From contig JASANG010001160.1 of the NCBI GenBank assembly GCA_030248215.1, positions 1 to 64,000 on the forward strand: DNA of 64,000 nucleotides. The letters are read 5' to 3'. The position numbers and the translations under genes are program-made. The notes under the pieces are model-generated. The model was not told the origin of the DNA. It ran no database searches and was given only the letters and a program-made list of their open reading frames with translations. Position 1 is the first letter of the stretch. Each line of letters opens with the position of its first letter. Below, one piece after another: positions 23,535-43,480 of this stretch. This stretch comes from Enoplolaimus lenunculus. Lineage: Eukaryota; Nematoda; Enoplea; Enoplida; Thoracostomopsidae.

Positions 23535-24691
23535 CTGAAAACTGAAACAAAAGCGTAAAAATTGTTGACCTATTAACACACATTTTGTTATTCTTTTTAA
23601 CACCGGAAGCTGATAAAGCTAAAAAACCAAAATACAGCTAATACCGAAGCACATTATCTACGTTACCTTTGGTATTAAACTGTATCCTTGTTACCTTGTT
23701 TGTGCCTTGCAAAGGGTTAGGGTCAACCCGCAAAGAGTAACTGTATATCATACATATATACATATGTATACTATATATGCATATATATCAGGGTTCCAAT
23801 AGGAACTGTAATAAGAATTGAATTGTAACAGGAATGCCTGGCATATAATATATTTCCAGTGATGATATCATTGTTAAATTTGACTTGTTACAATAATATA
23901 AAATCACGGCAACTTTCCTAAAACCATTGTAACATTTGTAAATGCCAATATAATATAATTTAGAAGCACAATTAGTTGAAACGATGCTCAAATTATGTTT
24001 CATAGGCGTTCAAGTATTTTAGTATAATATAGAATAAGACAAAGATTAGCAAATTCGTCTTAACTATGGTATGTAGCTTCCTGTCCGTTCAATTACTCTC
24101 GTCATCGAGTTAATAGAACACATTCCGAACAACCTCGCAAAGCTTTATACGTTAGGGTCAGATTACTCCTTAGCCCTGAGCTTCCAGGTTTTTTTCAGGA
24201 CCTGATCTCTGCTAGATCCGTCATGGCTCTTACACACTTTAGTCCACATTTAAGGTTAAAATCTTGGACTTAGGTCAGGCTATAGCTCGAACAATATCTA
24301 AGGCAAAGTAATCGGCTTCGCTTAGGTAAGCCTTTTCCTAATCGTAAGCCTATGCCGACACAGAACCCGGGTGATTCTTTGTATGCACAGATTGCAAACT
24401 TACTCGTGAGCGTGTTGCATTTCTTCACACGTTCAATTGATTCGAATCGCCTTTGAGATTGAAGTGAATATTAGTTGAATTTCAACTTTAGCTATATCAA
24501 AACATGACGAGTAGTTCACAAATCCTTGTCGATATCTTTTTCATTTGTATAAAAATAAAGCGACATGTTTTTGATCTTGTAAAATCATTGTTAATGTGTA
24601 ATATAAAGATTATGGCTTCTATAAAGAACAGCCATAAGGCAAAATTCGGGCACTAAAGAACTAAATATACTATAAACAGTCAAGGCTTACA

Positions 24692-24836
24692 TCAGGCCCG
24701 TCTTTAGCTCAACATGCCAGGACAGGACTAAAGAACTTTAAGTATAGGGATATTTAAGGATTTCAGATGACTTACAAGCGAGGTTTAAACTTTTAGGGAA
24801 CAAATATTATTCTAAACGACTCAGCCCATGCAGGCA
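24692..24836. mobile_element. MITE family C, decayed copy
   Basis: CAGGCCCGTCTTTAGCTC to CAGCCCATGCAGGC, with GATGACTTACAAGCGAGG inside. A further piece is at about 26630-26745. Confidence 0.45.
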
Positions 24837-25021
24837 AAACGGCTCAGCTTGCAAGCATAGATTTTAAGTTGTACTACGTCACATGTGATAAACTAAAGGC
24901 ACAGAACAGCTAAATTTACTTAATTGTTCATGAACACACGACAGTGAGAAATTTGATTTTTGAGCAGTATCGGATTCTTATATGAGAATGTTGTTCTGTT
25001 GTGCTCATTGGTCAAACTGTT

Positions 25022-25299
25022 TTGAATTAAACGTTAATTTGTCTTGTGTCAACAGCTTGAGAGATAATGCAAGGTTAATAACTTAAATACGCTTTAAAGT
25101 TCCAAACTGAATTTTATTTGGTCCTGAAGTCATTTATGCGCTTCATTTAGGGATAATTGACATTTATGGACACTAATTAAGGTTTAGGGACTCTATCCGC
25201 TTGCGGACTCTTATTAGGGATACGGACTCTTATTGATCGGAACTCAAAATAGGGACTTCCTTCTTATTACCCCACACCCTCTTATTCGGGTCAATACAG
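25022..25299 (+). mobile_element. Mariner-type MITE (family M), copy 4, left-truncated
   Basis: Matches the right half of copies 1 and 3 and ends CTTATTCGGGTCAATACAG followed by TA. The left terminus is absent. Confidence 0.75.
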
Positions 25300-28200
25300 T
25301 ATACGCTGTATGTGTGAAGGGGTTAGAAGATATGTTTTCAACTCGGACTTATAGCAAAAAGCTTTTAAACGGTTACAGCTGCCTAACCGCTTTAGGAATA
25401 TATTTTTGATTGAATGCAAATAATTCTTTATACGTTTTATAGAGTTTTAAACAAATCAAAAATCTTCGGTTAATATCTGTTAATCTGTCGCCTCTCCTAT
25501 TTTCTACGGTCCGCAGTTACAGGGAGGCCGCGAGAAGACAATAACGAACATCTTCACCCCCAGGCGCCAAAAATTTTTCGTCAGCGCCAAAAACACTAGT
25601 GTGTTTCCTGTGTCCCCCCCCTATGAATCTTCTTGGCTCCTCTGCTTACAATTTGTGGCTGCAGGGGGGCTGAATTTTCTGCATCGTTCGGGAACCGGTT
25701 GTTTTTTTTAAACTTCAAAAAACCTTTACGGTTCCACAATAAAAACGGAAAAAACACACACCACGTGCCTGTTCTTTTAATAAACTGAGAATAACCTCAA
25801 ACATTTCAAATACATTACGCAAAGTTTTTTTTTGCCTTTTTCGCACTCTTTGCAAATATATTTTAAGGTTCAAAAAACAGATATATTGAAAACGTACAAA
25901 ATATGTATATATAATACGTAATTGTTTTCGAGGTACCTTCTCATACGGTACAGTGAGGCAGGTGGGAATTGCTGAATAAAATACAAATCATAGCTCATAA
26001 TTGGGCACAAAAACATACATGGTTTGTTAAAAATGTTCTATAAGTCTGTAGTAGTGTCTTATAAACGCATATGCTATTTTATAAGCAATCAAGTTTAATG
26101 GATATTAGTCAACCGGATTCGAGCAATGCACCAAAGGTAGCGAACACAGAACAATCTGCATGCTAATTTTCTTTACGCAGAACAATCACAATTCTGTTGT
26201 ATGTGAAAATACAGTAAACAAAGTTAATGCTGGAAAGTGGCACTAAAGTATGTAAGCATTTACGACAACGCTTAGTCTCAGGATCCGGCGCCATGCCGTC
26301 AGTCACAACTCCGCAACGCAAGGGTATTGACGTATGGTACAGTATATTTGCGGCGCCGTTTGGTTCTGCACGACGAGTAAATTGCAACACTTAGTCTAAA
26401 CCTAAGCCTACGCCTAAGCTTGAGTCTACGACTAAGTTAAAACCCTAACCTAAAATGGTGTGGAATGTGTGGAAGACCCGAAACATTTCCTGTGATGCCA
26501 TTTATAACACAATTTTTTTACGACTGAAATAACTGCACAATTATCAAAATTGTCAAATGTAACACTGAACGACTAAATAGACAACATCTGTGTTCTCATC
26601 CCATAGGCAATGGACAGCGCAGAGATTTTAGCCTCCCTATTATAAAAGTTAGGCCCACCCTAAAAAAGTTTCAGCCTTACTTGTAAGTCATCCCGAATCC
26701 TTACGTGTCCTTCCTGAAAATTTTTAACCCCCAATAAATAGATCGAGCTTACTACAAACCTACGCACCTGAGCTAATACCAAAGTGCTGAGACTAATTTT
26801 GGAAGTGAAATTTTGCCTAAAATCCGTTATTAAGCTTTTTCTTACTAGCAAATTGTTTTAAAGTCGAGTTTGTTTGATTTGTTGTTTTAATTTAAACTGA
26901 ATTTTAATTTTCATGACCAAGTTATACCCGCACAACCTTAGAACAGTTAAGCAAACACCGTCAATAAAAAGTGCAATAGGACGTGAAAAATACTGTGAAT
27001 GACTTAAAAGTGTCTTAAGCTGTGCTGGATGAAGATCAGGATGCGAAACAATCTTAAGTTGGTAAATTGATATTGTGTTATTTTATTAACGGTATCACGA
27101 CAATTCATCGCCCGACAACTCGTCGACCGAGAACTCGTAATCCGAAATTTAATCGCTTCGACAATGCGACGCCCATCATTTCGCTTGGGCTTAGGCTAAG
27201 GCTACTGATTACGCTTGAAATTGACCCAAGGTTGCAAATTCAGTTGCAAAACTAAAATATATACTTCGAAACAATACATTATACACAATTGTGGAAGAAT
27301 TTCCGAAACTTTATTCGGCAAAACTTAAAAAAAGTCCGTTTTTGACTATAGTAAAGTTTTTAAAATTGATTTTGTGTTCCAACGCCTGGCCGTTATTAAA
27401 CCGCTCCCAAGAAGATAAGATTGGTTGGGGCACTTTGCACGGTCCTGAATGTCATACTTTAAAATTATACACTGTTGACAGCATTGATTAACCGGGTATT
27501 ATTTATCTTATTGACCATGCAAAGAAAGACTAAAAACTCAAGATGAATCATTTAGCTCCATAGCAACGTACTTAGTTTCTATAATGATTGGCCACCAAAG
27601 AATCTGGTAATAGTTGGATATTTTAGTGTTAAGCTTATCTGGTTGCGCATCAATGTTTTGTCTATTTTATTACGACACCCAGCAGAGGTATATGTACGCT
27701 CATATATGTTGAAACTTAATTCGCCAAAGTTCCAAACCAAAGCCTAAGATATACAAATAGACTATTTCATGATTTCAAAACAGATGATAACCGAAAATAT
27801 CCGAACAAATGGATTCTGAAAAATACTGTAATGTAGACAGAGAGGATTTTAAGGATGAATAACAGGGAATATATCTGTCAGAAAGTTCCGGCAAGACTCG
27901 AAAAATGCCACTTTTACAGGCCACAGGACGTGCAGAAGTAAATAAACATTTCAGTCGCCACATCCGCTCGCAAGAAACACTTAGGCGAGGTGGTCGCTTC
28001 CGGAAATCAAATCCAGGCCACAAGCAAGTCTTAGGAAAATGTATTATGGATTTCAAGTTTGTTCTTATACTTAAAATATCACACCGTGTTGTGTATATAG
28101 AAATTCCATTGTAACGTCATACTCGGGTACGAGCATAATATATGGTTTTTTTCTTCGTTGCACCAACAGTTCTGAAATTTATAGTTTTTAATTGACACAG

Positions 28201-29351
28201 AATATTTTTATTAAGTTGCTTTAAAAGCTTGCAGCTAAAATGCAGGCTCAACGAGGCTTAGGCCGGCCCAAAAACATAATCTGCTAAGTTCATACAAATA
28301 TGGGCCGCTTTGGTGAGTTTCCAAAAATTAATTAGGCGCATTTAATGATGGCTTCTGACTCGTTGCAATGTAACTCGAATTGAAAGAAATAACACTAAGC
28401 AGGGACAAAACAGAATTCTGAAATTGGTCTCGGAGCCAACAACGGGAGCGTGACCAACCTCATAAATCCCGCGAAAAAAATCGAGATCCGTACAGCTAAA
28501 GGATTCTAAGTTTGCTTTTAGGCTCAAAAAAGACACAAGCCTAAGGATGCGCCCCCCCCCAATCAAAATTTCTCGGTACGCCACTGGCACTCAGGGAAAC
28601 TTTGAGAATATTTAGAAACATTGATTACGAAATTATTCAAGGGAAGTATTGTTTAACAATGAGCAATCACCTTCAACCACGTGTGACGTCATCCGCCAAG
28701 CGGTACTGGAGACGGTCAATACACGGAACTGGAGTGTGGGATGCCTTGCATAAAGACGAACCACCGCGTTCTTATGATAGAGGTATTGGCCAATGTACAA
28801 AACAGAGGCGAAACCTTTACCGCAACGATTAAGGCTTTATTTTGAGTAATGTTTTCATAAATGAAATTGTGACAAAAACCATATTTTGCTACCCGTAACA
28901 CGACACTTTGTGCTATTTCAATTTTTTCACTAAAAATTCATGTCATAACTCCATTAATCACATTTCTTGTGATATATTAACATTAAACAATGCGCTTTAA
29001 GCATTGGGTTTTAGTATTTGCTAAGTAGTGTTCCTTCTTCAGTTTTAAGATAAATTTTTATTTACAAAACATCTTGAATTCACGGCCCTTATTCTCAAAT
29101 GTGTGTATCACCAATCACCAATTTGTGATATGTCTTGTTAGTTTCGAACCGGTGAATGCTAAGGCTCAAAATTCAGCGCATTTTCTGCATATAATACGCT
29201 TTTGTTCAGTAACTTTTTTTGATATCAACAACTGCAAAAGTTAATGAATTTGAAAACCAATTACCAATTAATTATCGTTGCTACGCACATTTTAGACTAT
29301 GGGTCCAGAATGTCAAGCGAGCTGATCGTGTCATTCCAGTTATTATTTTAG

Positions 29352-32300
29352 GTATTAACTTCGCCGAACGAAATAAAGCGTACGTCAAGCAGTTAAGTCT
29401 GAAAAATCGAACGGAAAAGGTACGTTGTTTTTCCTCAAATTTGGTGGTTCATTCAATACGGCAGCTAACAACAAATTTCGTGTTTTAAAAGTCGAACCAT
29501 TGCTGAAGCCGTTTCAAAATAAACGCCTTCAGGTTGGAATAATAAAACCTTTCATCGGTTTATGATAGAATCTATCAGGTTTACAGTAGGTTAAAAATAT
29601 TAGCCACGGACCAATCCTAATAACTTCAGTTAATTTTGAACTGGAACCATATTACAACAAAACATCAACTCTATGTAAACATACAATTGTTCAGAGTTTG
29701 GAATTGTGCGCAGCAAAGTCGCTTCTTTCGCTCAACAGCGCTTCTGATTCGAATAGTGGCATCCTTAGGCGAAGCGGATCCATAACAAACGTGCATCTAA
29801 AATCAAAACCTGCTACACCTTTAAATAATCATTCTCTAGTTCCAGCCAAGAATGCTTCGCCCAGCCGAGGAAATTCACTGAATCTAGCGCGAGCCAGATC
29901 TAGTCAACCTTTTACAACTCGGCCCCCAACAAGGTACCTTTCACCACAACCACAGAAACCCCCGTGGATCCCGAGCTCGAAACATGTTGCTCAAAATTCA
30001 AATGAGTATAACCGGTTCGGTAAGAGAGGTACCGCAAACAGACGATGGCGGTCTTACAACAGTCTTACGGTTCATTCTCCTAGGTTCCCACCAGCTCAAA
30101 CAACCATTGAATCAAAAAACCTGAAAATCCCACAGTTACCGGCTCACAGCCGGACTCCTACTCCGAAATTCAACGGAACGTTAAAGACTTACCGTTTAAA
30201 CAGCGGAAGCAATGAAATGTTCGACCGACACGCGAGTAATGCAGTTTCAATGACGCAATCGCGGAGTTATCGAAAAGGAAACTCAAATTTGAATCCAGTC
30301 AAAAAGTTAGCAAATATGCAATTGGGCCACGGCAGTGGAGTTACAAATACGAACCCAAGAAGAGCTCAAACGAGTGATTGAGAATCAGAAGGTATACGAA
30401 TTAAGACTGGAGTCGGAACGATTTAAATTTGCCCTTTGAGTAGCTAATTTCGAGCAGGATGTGTATACAAGGGAATAATAAAGATATGTCTGCTGAAAAC
30501 AGACACTATTATAGGCTTTGGAATAACCTGTTACATTGTAAAGATCTGAAACATCAGATTGTCCCTGACCGAAATGTAATGCTGGCTACGCTCCTGAATT
30601 TGAGAAGAATTTTCTTGGTTCGATTGTTGTAATTTTTACGACTAAGATTTATCGTTCATCTCACGTTCAGTTAACTAAATCGTGTCAAAATAAACACAGT
30701 TTTAACATTTTGAGCTAACATTTTTCAGCGAAATCCGTTCTTGTTCAACAGCTCACAAAAGATTGCTTAAAAACAGATTGTGCAAATTTTACATTTGTGT
30801 ATTATTTTAAATTGTACTCTGCCCAACGGTTTATAAGTGCAATCTCATATTTTTCTGTTTCGATTAGATTTGAAACTTTGCTCATGTAAAGATCAAAATC
30901 AGAACGTTTTTCTGCGGGACTACAATAGAGTAGACTTAAGCTTTAGAGTAGTTGTTTGTGCTTAGACTTATTAGGCTTAGGCTCAGGTATAAACTCAGTC
31001 TTACGCTTTAGGCTTAGGTTTAGGCTTAGGAATATGCCGTGGGCGAAACTTTTATACCTGCTCGAAATAAGTGAAATAGGACGTTGCCATAGCAAAAACT
31101 AGCAAACAAATATATTAATTTCCGCAGTGATTCGTACAGCGGCGTCACGAGAAATAGTTCCCGTGGAAGTGTCTCCGCCCGTACATTTATTTGACGTGAA
31201 ATAGTTTCACCTGACCGAACCGCGAAATCCTACCCAGTTAATTACTGTCCGCATAGTAAAAATTTGTCTGCTGCATAGTTTTTATCAAAAAAGAAAAGTA
31301 TTGAACTTTTTGGCTGTTTTAACCCATTCTCACATGAATATTTTCTATTTCCCCTGAGACCTACTTTTATGCTAGGATTCGAACTCCACTGACTGTAGTG
31401 GGAGGCGTATACCATTACCACTGAGCGATAGGAGCTTGACCCTCGAGCCCAAGGGGGCTCTCACGTCATGTGGTGGTTTAGTTTAACGTATATACACTGC
31501 CCTCAGTTGCCTATAGGCAACTTAATGTGAGAAGGGGTTAAAAGCCGATTAGGTGCATCTTTTCAAAGTAAACCAATTTGGCATGGATAAAAGCGCACTT
31601 TGCCCCCAAATATTTCAGCTTTTTCTCATATTTTTTGTTTGAACATTCAATTTTGTTTTAGGCACACAGTATTTCACAAGCTAGGATATTATTACACAGT
31701 AGCACCGCGTGAAATAAATGTCCTGGTGGATAACATTTTAAGTGAAGTAAATGTCCGACCAGATACTGAATCACGCGTGGCACTCGGTTTTATTTGGGAC
31801 TGAGATTTACTGTTTATATTAAAGTCTCGAATAATCCAACACAATTTCAGTTTTAAAAGATAAATTTATCTATTAAAGCGTTTTACCCGTTTCAGAAATT
31901 AGAAACTAACAACTTTTTTTTCAAAAAAAAAAACAATTAAACGAAGATTATTTTTAGCAGCACATTTTGATTGGTTGAACCGTCCCAAATCGAAAATCCG
32001 TAAACCAGTTGCATTCATGATCGATTTAAACTCAGTTGGCGATCACGAAACTGTCAAACCGATTGGATACGACACTTCATCGACAGAAATTGAATCGAAT
32101 CCATCACGAGCGTCCCAATCTAACCCAGCGTTGAACCCCAAGAACTCAACCATAGTTGAACAAAGGATCGCAACAGTTGAATCTACTCTTGGACAAAATC
32201 AGGCTACTGGCCGTAGTTCGAAGATCGCCGAACTCGCAGAAGACAGCAACAACGGTAACTCAATGTTTGAAACGGAGCAAACAATTGGAAACTGGAACCA

Positions 32301-34194
32301 AAGCAGCGAGTCCTCGCAAAACTCAAGTGGTGGAACTCAACGGTTAACCAGGTATAGCGCATCAACTACTGGAAACGAAGAATCAATGTCAAAGAATTGT
32401 AAGAATTTGAACTGGAATCAAACTATGGACCGTACTAGAGTTCAGAATGGGAATTGTACTATCAAGAGCACATCTGCTTCGTTTACCATGACATCAGCAG
32501 TCAATCCTGTAGCCAGGTCAAATAACCAAGGCAACGAATCCACGGCTATCGACGATCGAAATAAAGTCATGGTCGACACCAAAATGACGAAAAATGGCAT
32601 GCCTGAACATTTTGAAAATCAAAGTGGTTCACAAACTGGCGAAGAACCGTTAGTCGTTGTTGAATATAAGTTTGAAACGTGCAACGTTTCAAACGAACAG
32701 CAACAGAATAGCAATGGTCATGAAATGAAAAGTCACCAGAACAATGAGAAGAACGTTAATAAGTAAGTGTGGAACGACTGAGTGTTTGAGGCGTTAAATT
32801 TAAAACGATGGTTGGGGGGATTTCGAATCCTTGTATCTAATTTTACTACATTTTACAGTACGTCGCTGTAGTGACCGGAATAAGAGGCGGAGATCATAAA
32901 TGTCCGAAGTACCTATTTTGAGTCTGAATCAATACGAGTCGATTTCTTTAAGCCCGCAAATGGATAGAGTGCTTGCAGAGATCACTGCGAACAATTTAAT
33001 AGTATAAAATGACGCGTTGTCGTAAAATATGAAAGTGCAAAATTGAGCAATATTGCATTAAAATTAAGTTGTATTAATTATTATGCGGTATTTCTTTTGC
33101 TTTTCAAACTTTTGCAACTTTCAAATTACCGGCTTTTAAGTGGCTTCATTTACGTGTGTTTTGCCAGACACATGCGCATTGCTTTATTTTTGTATGGTTT
33201 TTCGAAAAAATCATTGCTAGCAAGTGAAACGAACAGTTTAATTTTAAACTTTATAGATACTAACTGAGAATTTTTTCATTAATAGGTTTAATTTTGATGT
33301 TTTAGCGCACTTTCTCAATCACAGCAAAACGCTGACCTGAATAGTGACGATCGTAGTGTAGAAGAACTAACGAAATGTACGTATATTTTTATTAATTTTT
33401 ATTTTTTTAGGTCCAACATTTGGGTTGCGTAAAAATAGAAAAGTTATATCGTGCATTTTAATATAAACGTTATGCGAGGGAAGAACTACAAAGTGTAATT
33501 GATTCTCTTGAAAATCTATTATTTATATTTCAATGTCATTGCATAGGCACAATATGCAATATTGGGAAAGGTTAATATCTTTTTACAAAATAGTCATTTG
33601 TTAATTAAAAAATTTGGCCAATGTGTAGAACAGAGCCGTTACAGTAGTACAAGCATATTTATGAACCTTAGCCTAAGCCTAAACGTAAGAATGAGCTTAT
33701 GCGTAAACCTGAGGCTAAGCGTAAAAATCAGTCTAAAGCTTAAGCTTACTCTATTGCTTTCTTGCATAAAAACGTTGTGCCCTACATGGAAACGTTTGTC
33801 TTGTCATACGAATTCCTTAATGTCAAATGAATTGCATTTTAAAAATAATTAAAAATTCACGTACGTATGTGGGTAATTATATTTTGGCTGCCTCAATATT
33901 TCAAAGAAAGCTGCCTAATCTGTTAGTCATTTTTATCTGGTGATTTTTAAATTTAGTGAACTTAAAAATGAAAATAAACGTTACACACTTTTTACTACGA
34001 ATATTACGCTTTCAGTACAGCAATCTCTTCTGCTCAAACTAAATTCACTTCCACTGATTCAAGATACGTTCGCATTACAGCGACAGTACAAGGCGTTGCT
34101 TGAACAAATTCAATCCGTCGATCAGAAGATTCGTCTGAAACAAAACAGCAATAAGAAAATATTATTAAGCGATCTGCCACAGCCAGCTACATAA
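29352..34194 (+). CDS. ENKD1: Enkurin-domain protein 1-like (ciliary/centriolar microtubule protein)
   Basis: Two blocks point to ENKD1. The first is GINFAERNKAYVK in exon 29352-29419, compared with the GVDFIRHN block of the family. The second is the C-terminal VEELTKLQQSLLLKLNSLP followed by a charged helix, encoded by 33306-33376 plus 34016-34194 (stop TAA), which resembles the enkurin C-terminus. Between them lie a basic Ser/Pro/Arg-rich exon from 29695 to about 30340-30400, a possible exon 31662-31786 (HTVFHKLGYYYTVAPREI), and a long Ser/Asn/Gln-rich, probably disordered exon 31958-32762. Phases agree for 29352/29695, for 31662/31958 if the weak donor GTTTTA is used, and for 31958/33306/34016. 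ATTAAA at 34254 could be the poly(A) signal. N-terminal exons were not found. Known members bind microtubules at centrioles and cilia; a role here is inferred from that. Confidence 0.55.
30880..31048 (-). mobile_element. MITE family A, copy 10, right end lost
   Basis: CTCATGTAAAGATCAAAATC, then the AACGTTTTTCTGCGGGACT motif and a TTAGGC-like core. It lacks the GTTCTATACATTGGCC end. In an ENKD1-like intron. Confidence 0.7.
31323..31537 (-). mobile_element. TTAA-flanked tRNA-like MITE (family P), copy 4
   Basis: 215 bp between TTAA 31319-31322 and TTAA 31538-31541, with ends CCCATTCTCACAT and ATGTGAGAAGGGG. The inverted tRNA-like part has B-box GGATTCGAACTCC and A-box ACCACTGAGCGAT (complement). 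In an ENKD1-like intron. Confidence 0.9.
32866..32968 (+). mobile_element. Mariner-type MITE (family M), fragment
   Basis: Starts CTGTAGTGACCGGAATAAG and then holds a rearranged internal part with GTCCGAAGTACC and CGAGTCGATTTC. It lies in the ENKD1-like gene, between the 32762 donor and the 33306 exon. Confidence 0.5.
33616..33789 (+). mobile_element. MITE family A, copy 11
   Basis: GGCCAATGTGTAGAACAGAG to CCCTACATGG. In the ENKD1-like intron between 33376 and 34016. Confidence 0.8.
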
Positions 34195-34253
34195 CGTAAA
34201 TATTGATACGAAAAGATTAAATTTTTGTATGAACATTATTTTTTGTAAGAAGT

Positions 34254-34259
34254 ATTAAA
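34254..34259 (+). promoter_or_regulatory. Likely poly(A) signal of the ENKD1-like gene
   Basis: ATTAAA, 60 bases after the stop codon, followed by GT-rich GTGTCTGGTGTTT. Confidence 0.5.
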
Positions 34260-34830
34260 GTGTCTGGTGTTTCATTTGGTTAAATATAGCAACTACCGCA
34301 TCTACACACAAAATAAATTATGTTGCATTCAAGAAATGTTGTCTGAAATTTAAGCCAGACATATATGTTTTGAATTCAAGACTTTTTCTTATATTTTTGA
34401 GAAATATTGGTGTAAAAGATTCCCACTTAAATGTCTCAGATTAAAGACTATGTTTTACGAACAACTAAGAAAAATATTTAAGAAAAATATTTCTGAAATA
34501 TAAGACAAACGTGTCTGAAATAAAACAGAGATTTGCCGCCAAATCCGATTACAAAATTGATGGCTAAAGTAGACGTTAATTTCAACGAAGATTTTCGTTT
34601 GAAGTTGTGCGTGAAACTAGGCTTATAGCGCATATAGTAAGTTTCTGATGCAATTAATTAATATATTATCAATCAACTACATAATCCTGTTTGTGTATAC
34701 CACCGAATTATAGATCAGAGTAGTAAAAACTGCGAACACAAGGTAACGTAACAAACGAACAAACTGGCTTTAAGCTTACTAATGTATCCAGAGTGGAGCG
34801 GGGCGTACGTACAATGCAATGTGCTATAAT

Positions 34831-35255
34831 CAGGTGTAAACGAATAGTAAAAACAAAGCAAACGGAACGGAAACGGATAGTGATCGAAATAACGGAAACG
34901 GAAAGCGGATATTTAACTATATATATACATATATATTATATATATACTTAAATATTTTTTTCGAATAGGTTTTATTTTTTGCCAACACAATTGAGAAATG
35001 TAAATGCTCACCGGGATTTCTAAAATTTTGAAGAAATTTTTAAGTTTATGGTTGAATATCGCAAATTTTGTTTCAGTAGAAACAACTGCCGCACATCTGC
35101 AATGGAAAATTACGAGAAATTTACGTAATTTATGGCTAATTTTGAACGTAAAAATAGTAGGGAATATCCGGTATTTCTATAGCGTAAACGGAAACAGAAA
35201 CGAATACCGATTTTTACCGTAAACGGAAACGGAAACGGATATCCGGTCACACCTG
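34831..35255. mobile_element. hAT-type MITE, related subfamily
   Basis: 425 bp from CAGGTGTAAACGAATAG to TATCCGGTCACACCTG with AACGGAAACGG repeats near both ends. Flanks GCTATAAT and ACTATAAT agree at 7 of 8. Lies between the ENKD1-like and malic enzyme genes. Confidence 0.82.
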
Positions 35256-35257
35256 AC

Positions 35258-35395
35258 TATAATCGTATGCTTGCCGGCAGCAGTTGTCGACATAACGTTG
35301 GGGAGGCAATCTACGTTGCGCAGTAGTAATGCAATGCACTATAATGGTATGCTTGCTGGCAGTATATGTGTCGACACATTGTAGATTATTAAAGT
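35258..35395. repeat. Short direct duplication beside a hAT-type MITE
   Basis: ACTATAATCGTATGCTTGCC and CACTATAATGGTATGCTTGC start about 80 bases apart and both continue into GGCAG...GTCGACA. The hAT-type copy at 34831 inserted into the ATAAT of the first. Confidence 0.65.
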
Positions 35396-35570
35396 TGGAC
35401 TGATCCGAAGGCAGCTGGTACGAACCCACTCGTATTAAACCCACTTTTCCAGAAGCTTATTAAAAAGGTCCGATGACCTGACTGTTCACGAGTGGCGCGA
35501 ATAAAAAGGACAAGAAATAAGATTCCAAGATCTCTATTTCCTGTCTGATTCAAGGTAAGTCGTAAAATGT

Positions 35571-35660
35571 GAGGCAGCGTGGCTCAGTGGATAGAGCGCT
35601 CGACTGATAATTTGTCCACCGAGTTTGAGACCTCCTGGGAGCGTCCTGCATTTTCAGCTA
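35571..35660 (+). repeat. tRNA-derived SINE-like head
   Basis: GCAGCGTGGCTCAGTGGATA resembles a tRNA A-box D-arm and GAGTTTGAGACCTCC a decayed B-box. Terminal GCAGC/GTCCTGC could pair. The following 100 bases are not recognised. Either a SINE fragment or a tRNA pseudogene. Confidence 0.4.
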
Positions 35661-36584
35661 TAAACTCAGAACTAAAAACCGTCGTAACCTAGCCTATCCA
35701 ACTTATCACACATTAAATCACCAGGCTAGTGGTTCATTAAGTTTTAAGGACGTTATAGGTTTAGAAGCAAGAGATCGTAAAAAATTTTTGTTCGTAGCTT
35801 TGCAATGACCAGTTAAACTTAAAGTTTCGAAATAACAACTGAGCATATTGTCTTACGGCAGTCGAAATTTTGTGTACAAAAATGCACAAAACAGCCTTCA
35901 GTGTACATATAACCAACAGTTCCCTTTCAGTCTCCGGTTTAAGAGGTTACGATTTTATGATTACACACTGGAACCGATAATGGATGTCAATAAAATATAG
36001 TAATCACACCTATTTTATTTTGAGTGAATGTTTTTAATAAACGCAGCGTTTGAACCGTATTAAGGGTCCGGTTCACTTTTAGCCCCAGACATATGAACCT
36101 GCCGCACGATAAAACAAGCATATTATTTATTTAAAATTCCGGCTTAACTAAGCATTTATTTATATATGAGTGATGACTTCTACTTTGTCTTGTTCGATTG
36201 GCAATAAATGTGTTAGACGGTACGTATGTAACATTCAGGACATAAAAATGAGCGTAACTTTGTAGCTAGATATATTTTCATTACTTAGTCAACATTGTTT
36301 TTAATTGTAATGTTTATATTGCAATAGCATATATATGCATGGTAATTCAGAAAGATCGACACGTTACTAATGAAGTTTAGCAAGCCAACGTCCAATGAAG
36401 GAATCCTAAAACGGCATTGCCATAAATTTTTTTATTTGATTCTGGGATGTTAATTTCACCGTAGCGTTTCTTAGCTATACAACGCAGGTGCAATATATAT
36501 TGTAATTATATTAAAGAGAAAAATTTTGAATGTTCTAAACGCGGTCGTCAGTTATTGTTGAATCAGTCTGGTTATTATTTTTAG
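35661..36584. other. Region upstream of the malic enzyme, missing initiator exon expected
   Basis: The first malic enzyme exon seen needs a short upstream exon ending in phase 2 and carrying the Met. I could not choose one: ATG followed by a donor occurs at 36248 (phase 0) and about 36335 (phase 1), neither of which fits. Confidence 0.35.

Positions 36585-43480
<6,896 letters not shown>

Larger units (their letters stand above)
23541..29351. other. Flank between the ASPG and ENKD1-like genes
   Basis: Expected to hold missing 5' exons of both genes, which point away from each other here. Found only repeats: a TA-rich stretch at 23745-23790, decayed family C pieces and a family M fragment. Open frames at 27905-28114 and 28602-28832 show no family likeness. 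Confidence 0.4.
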
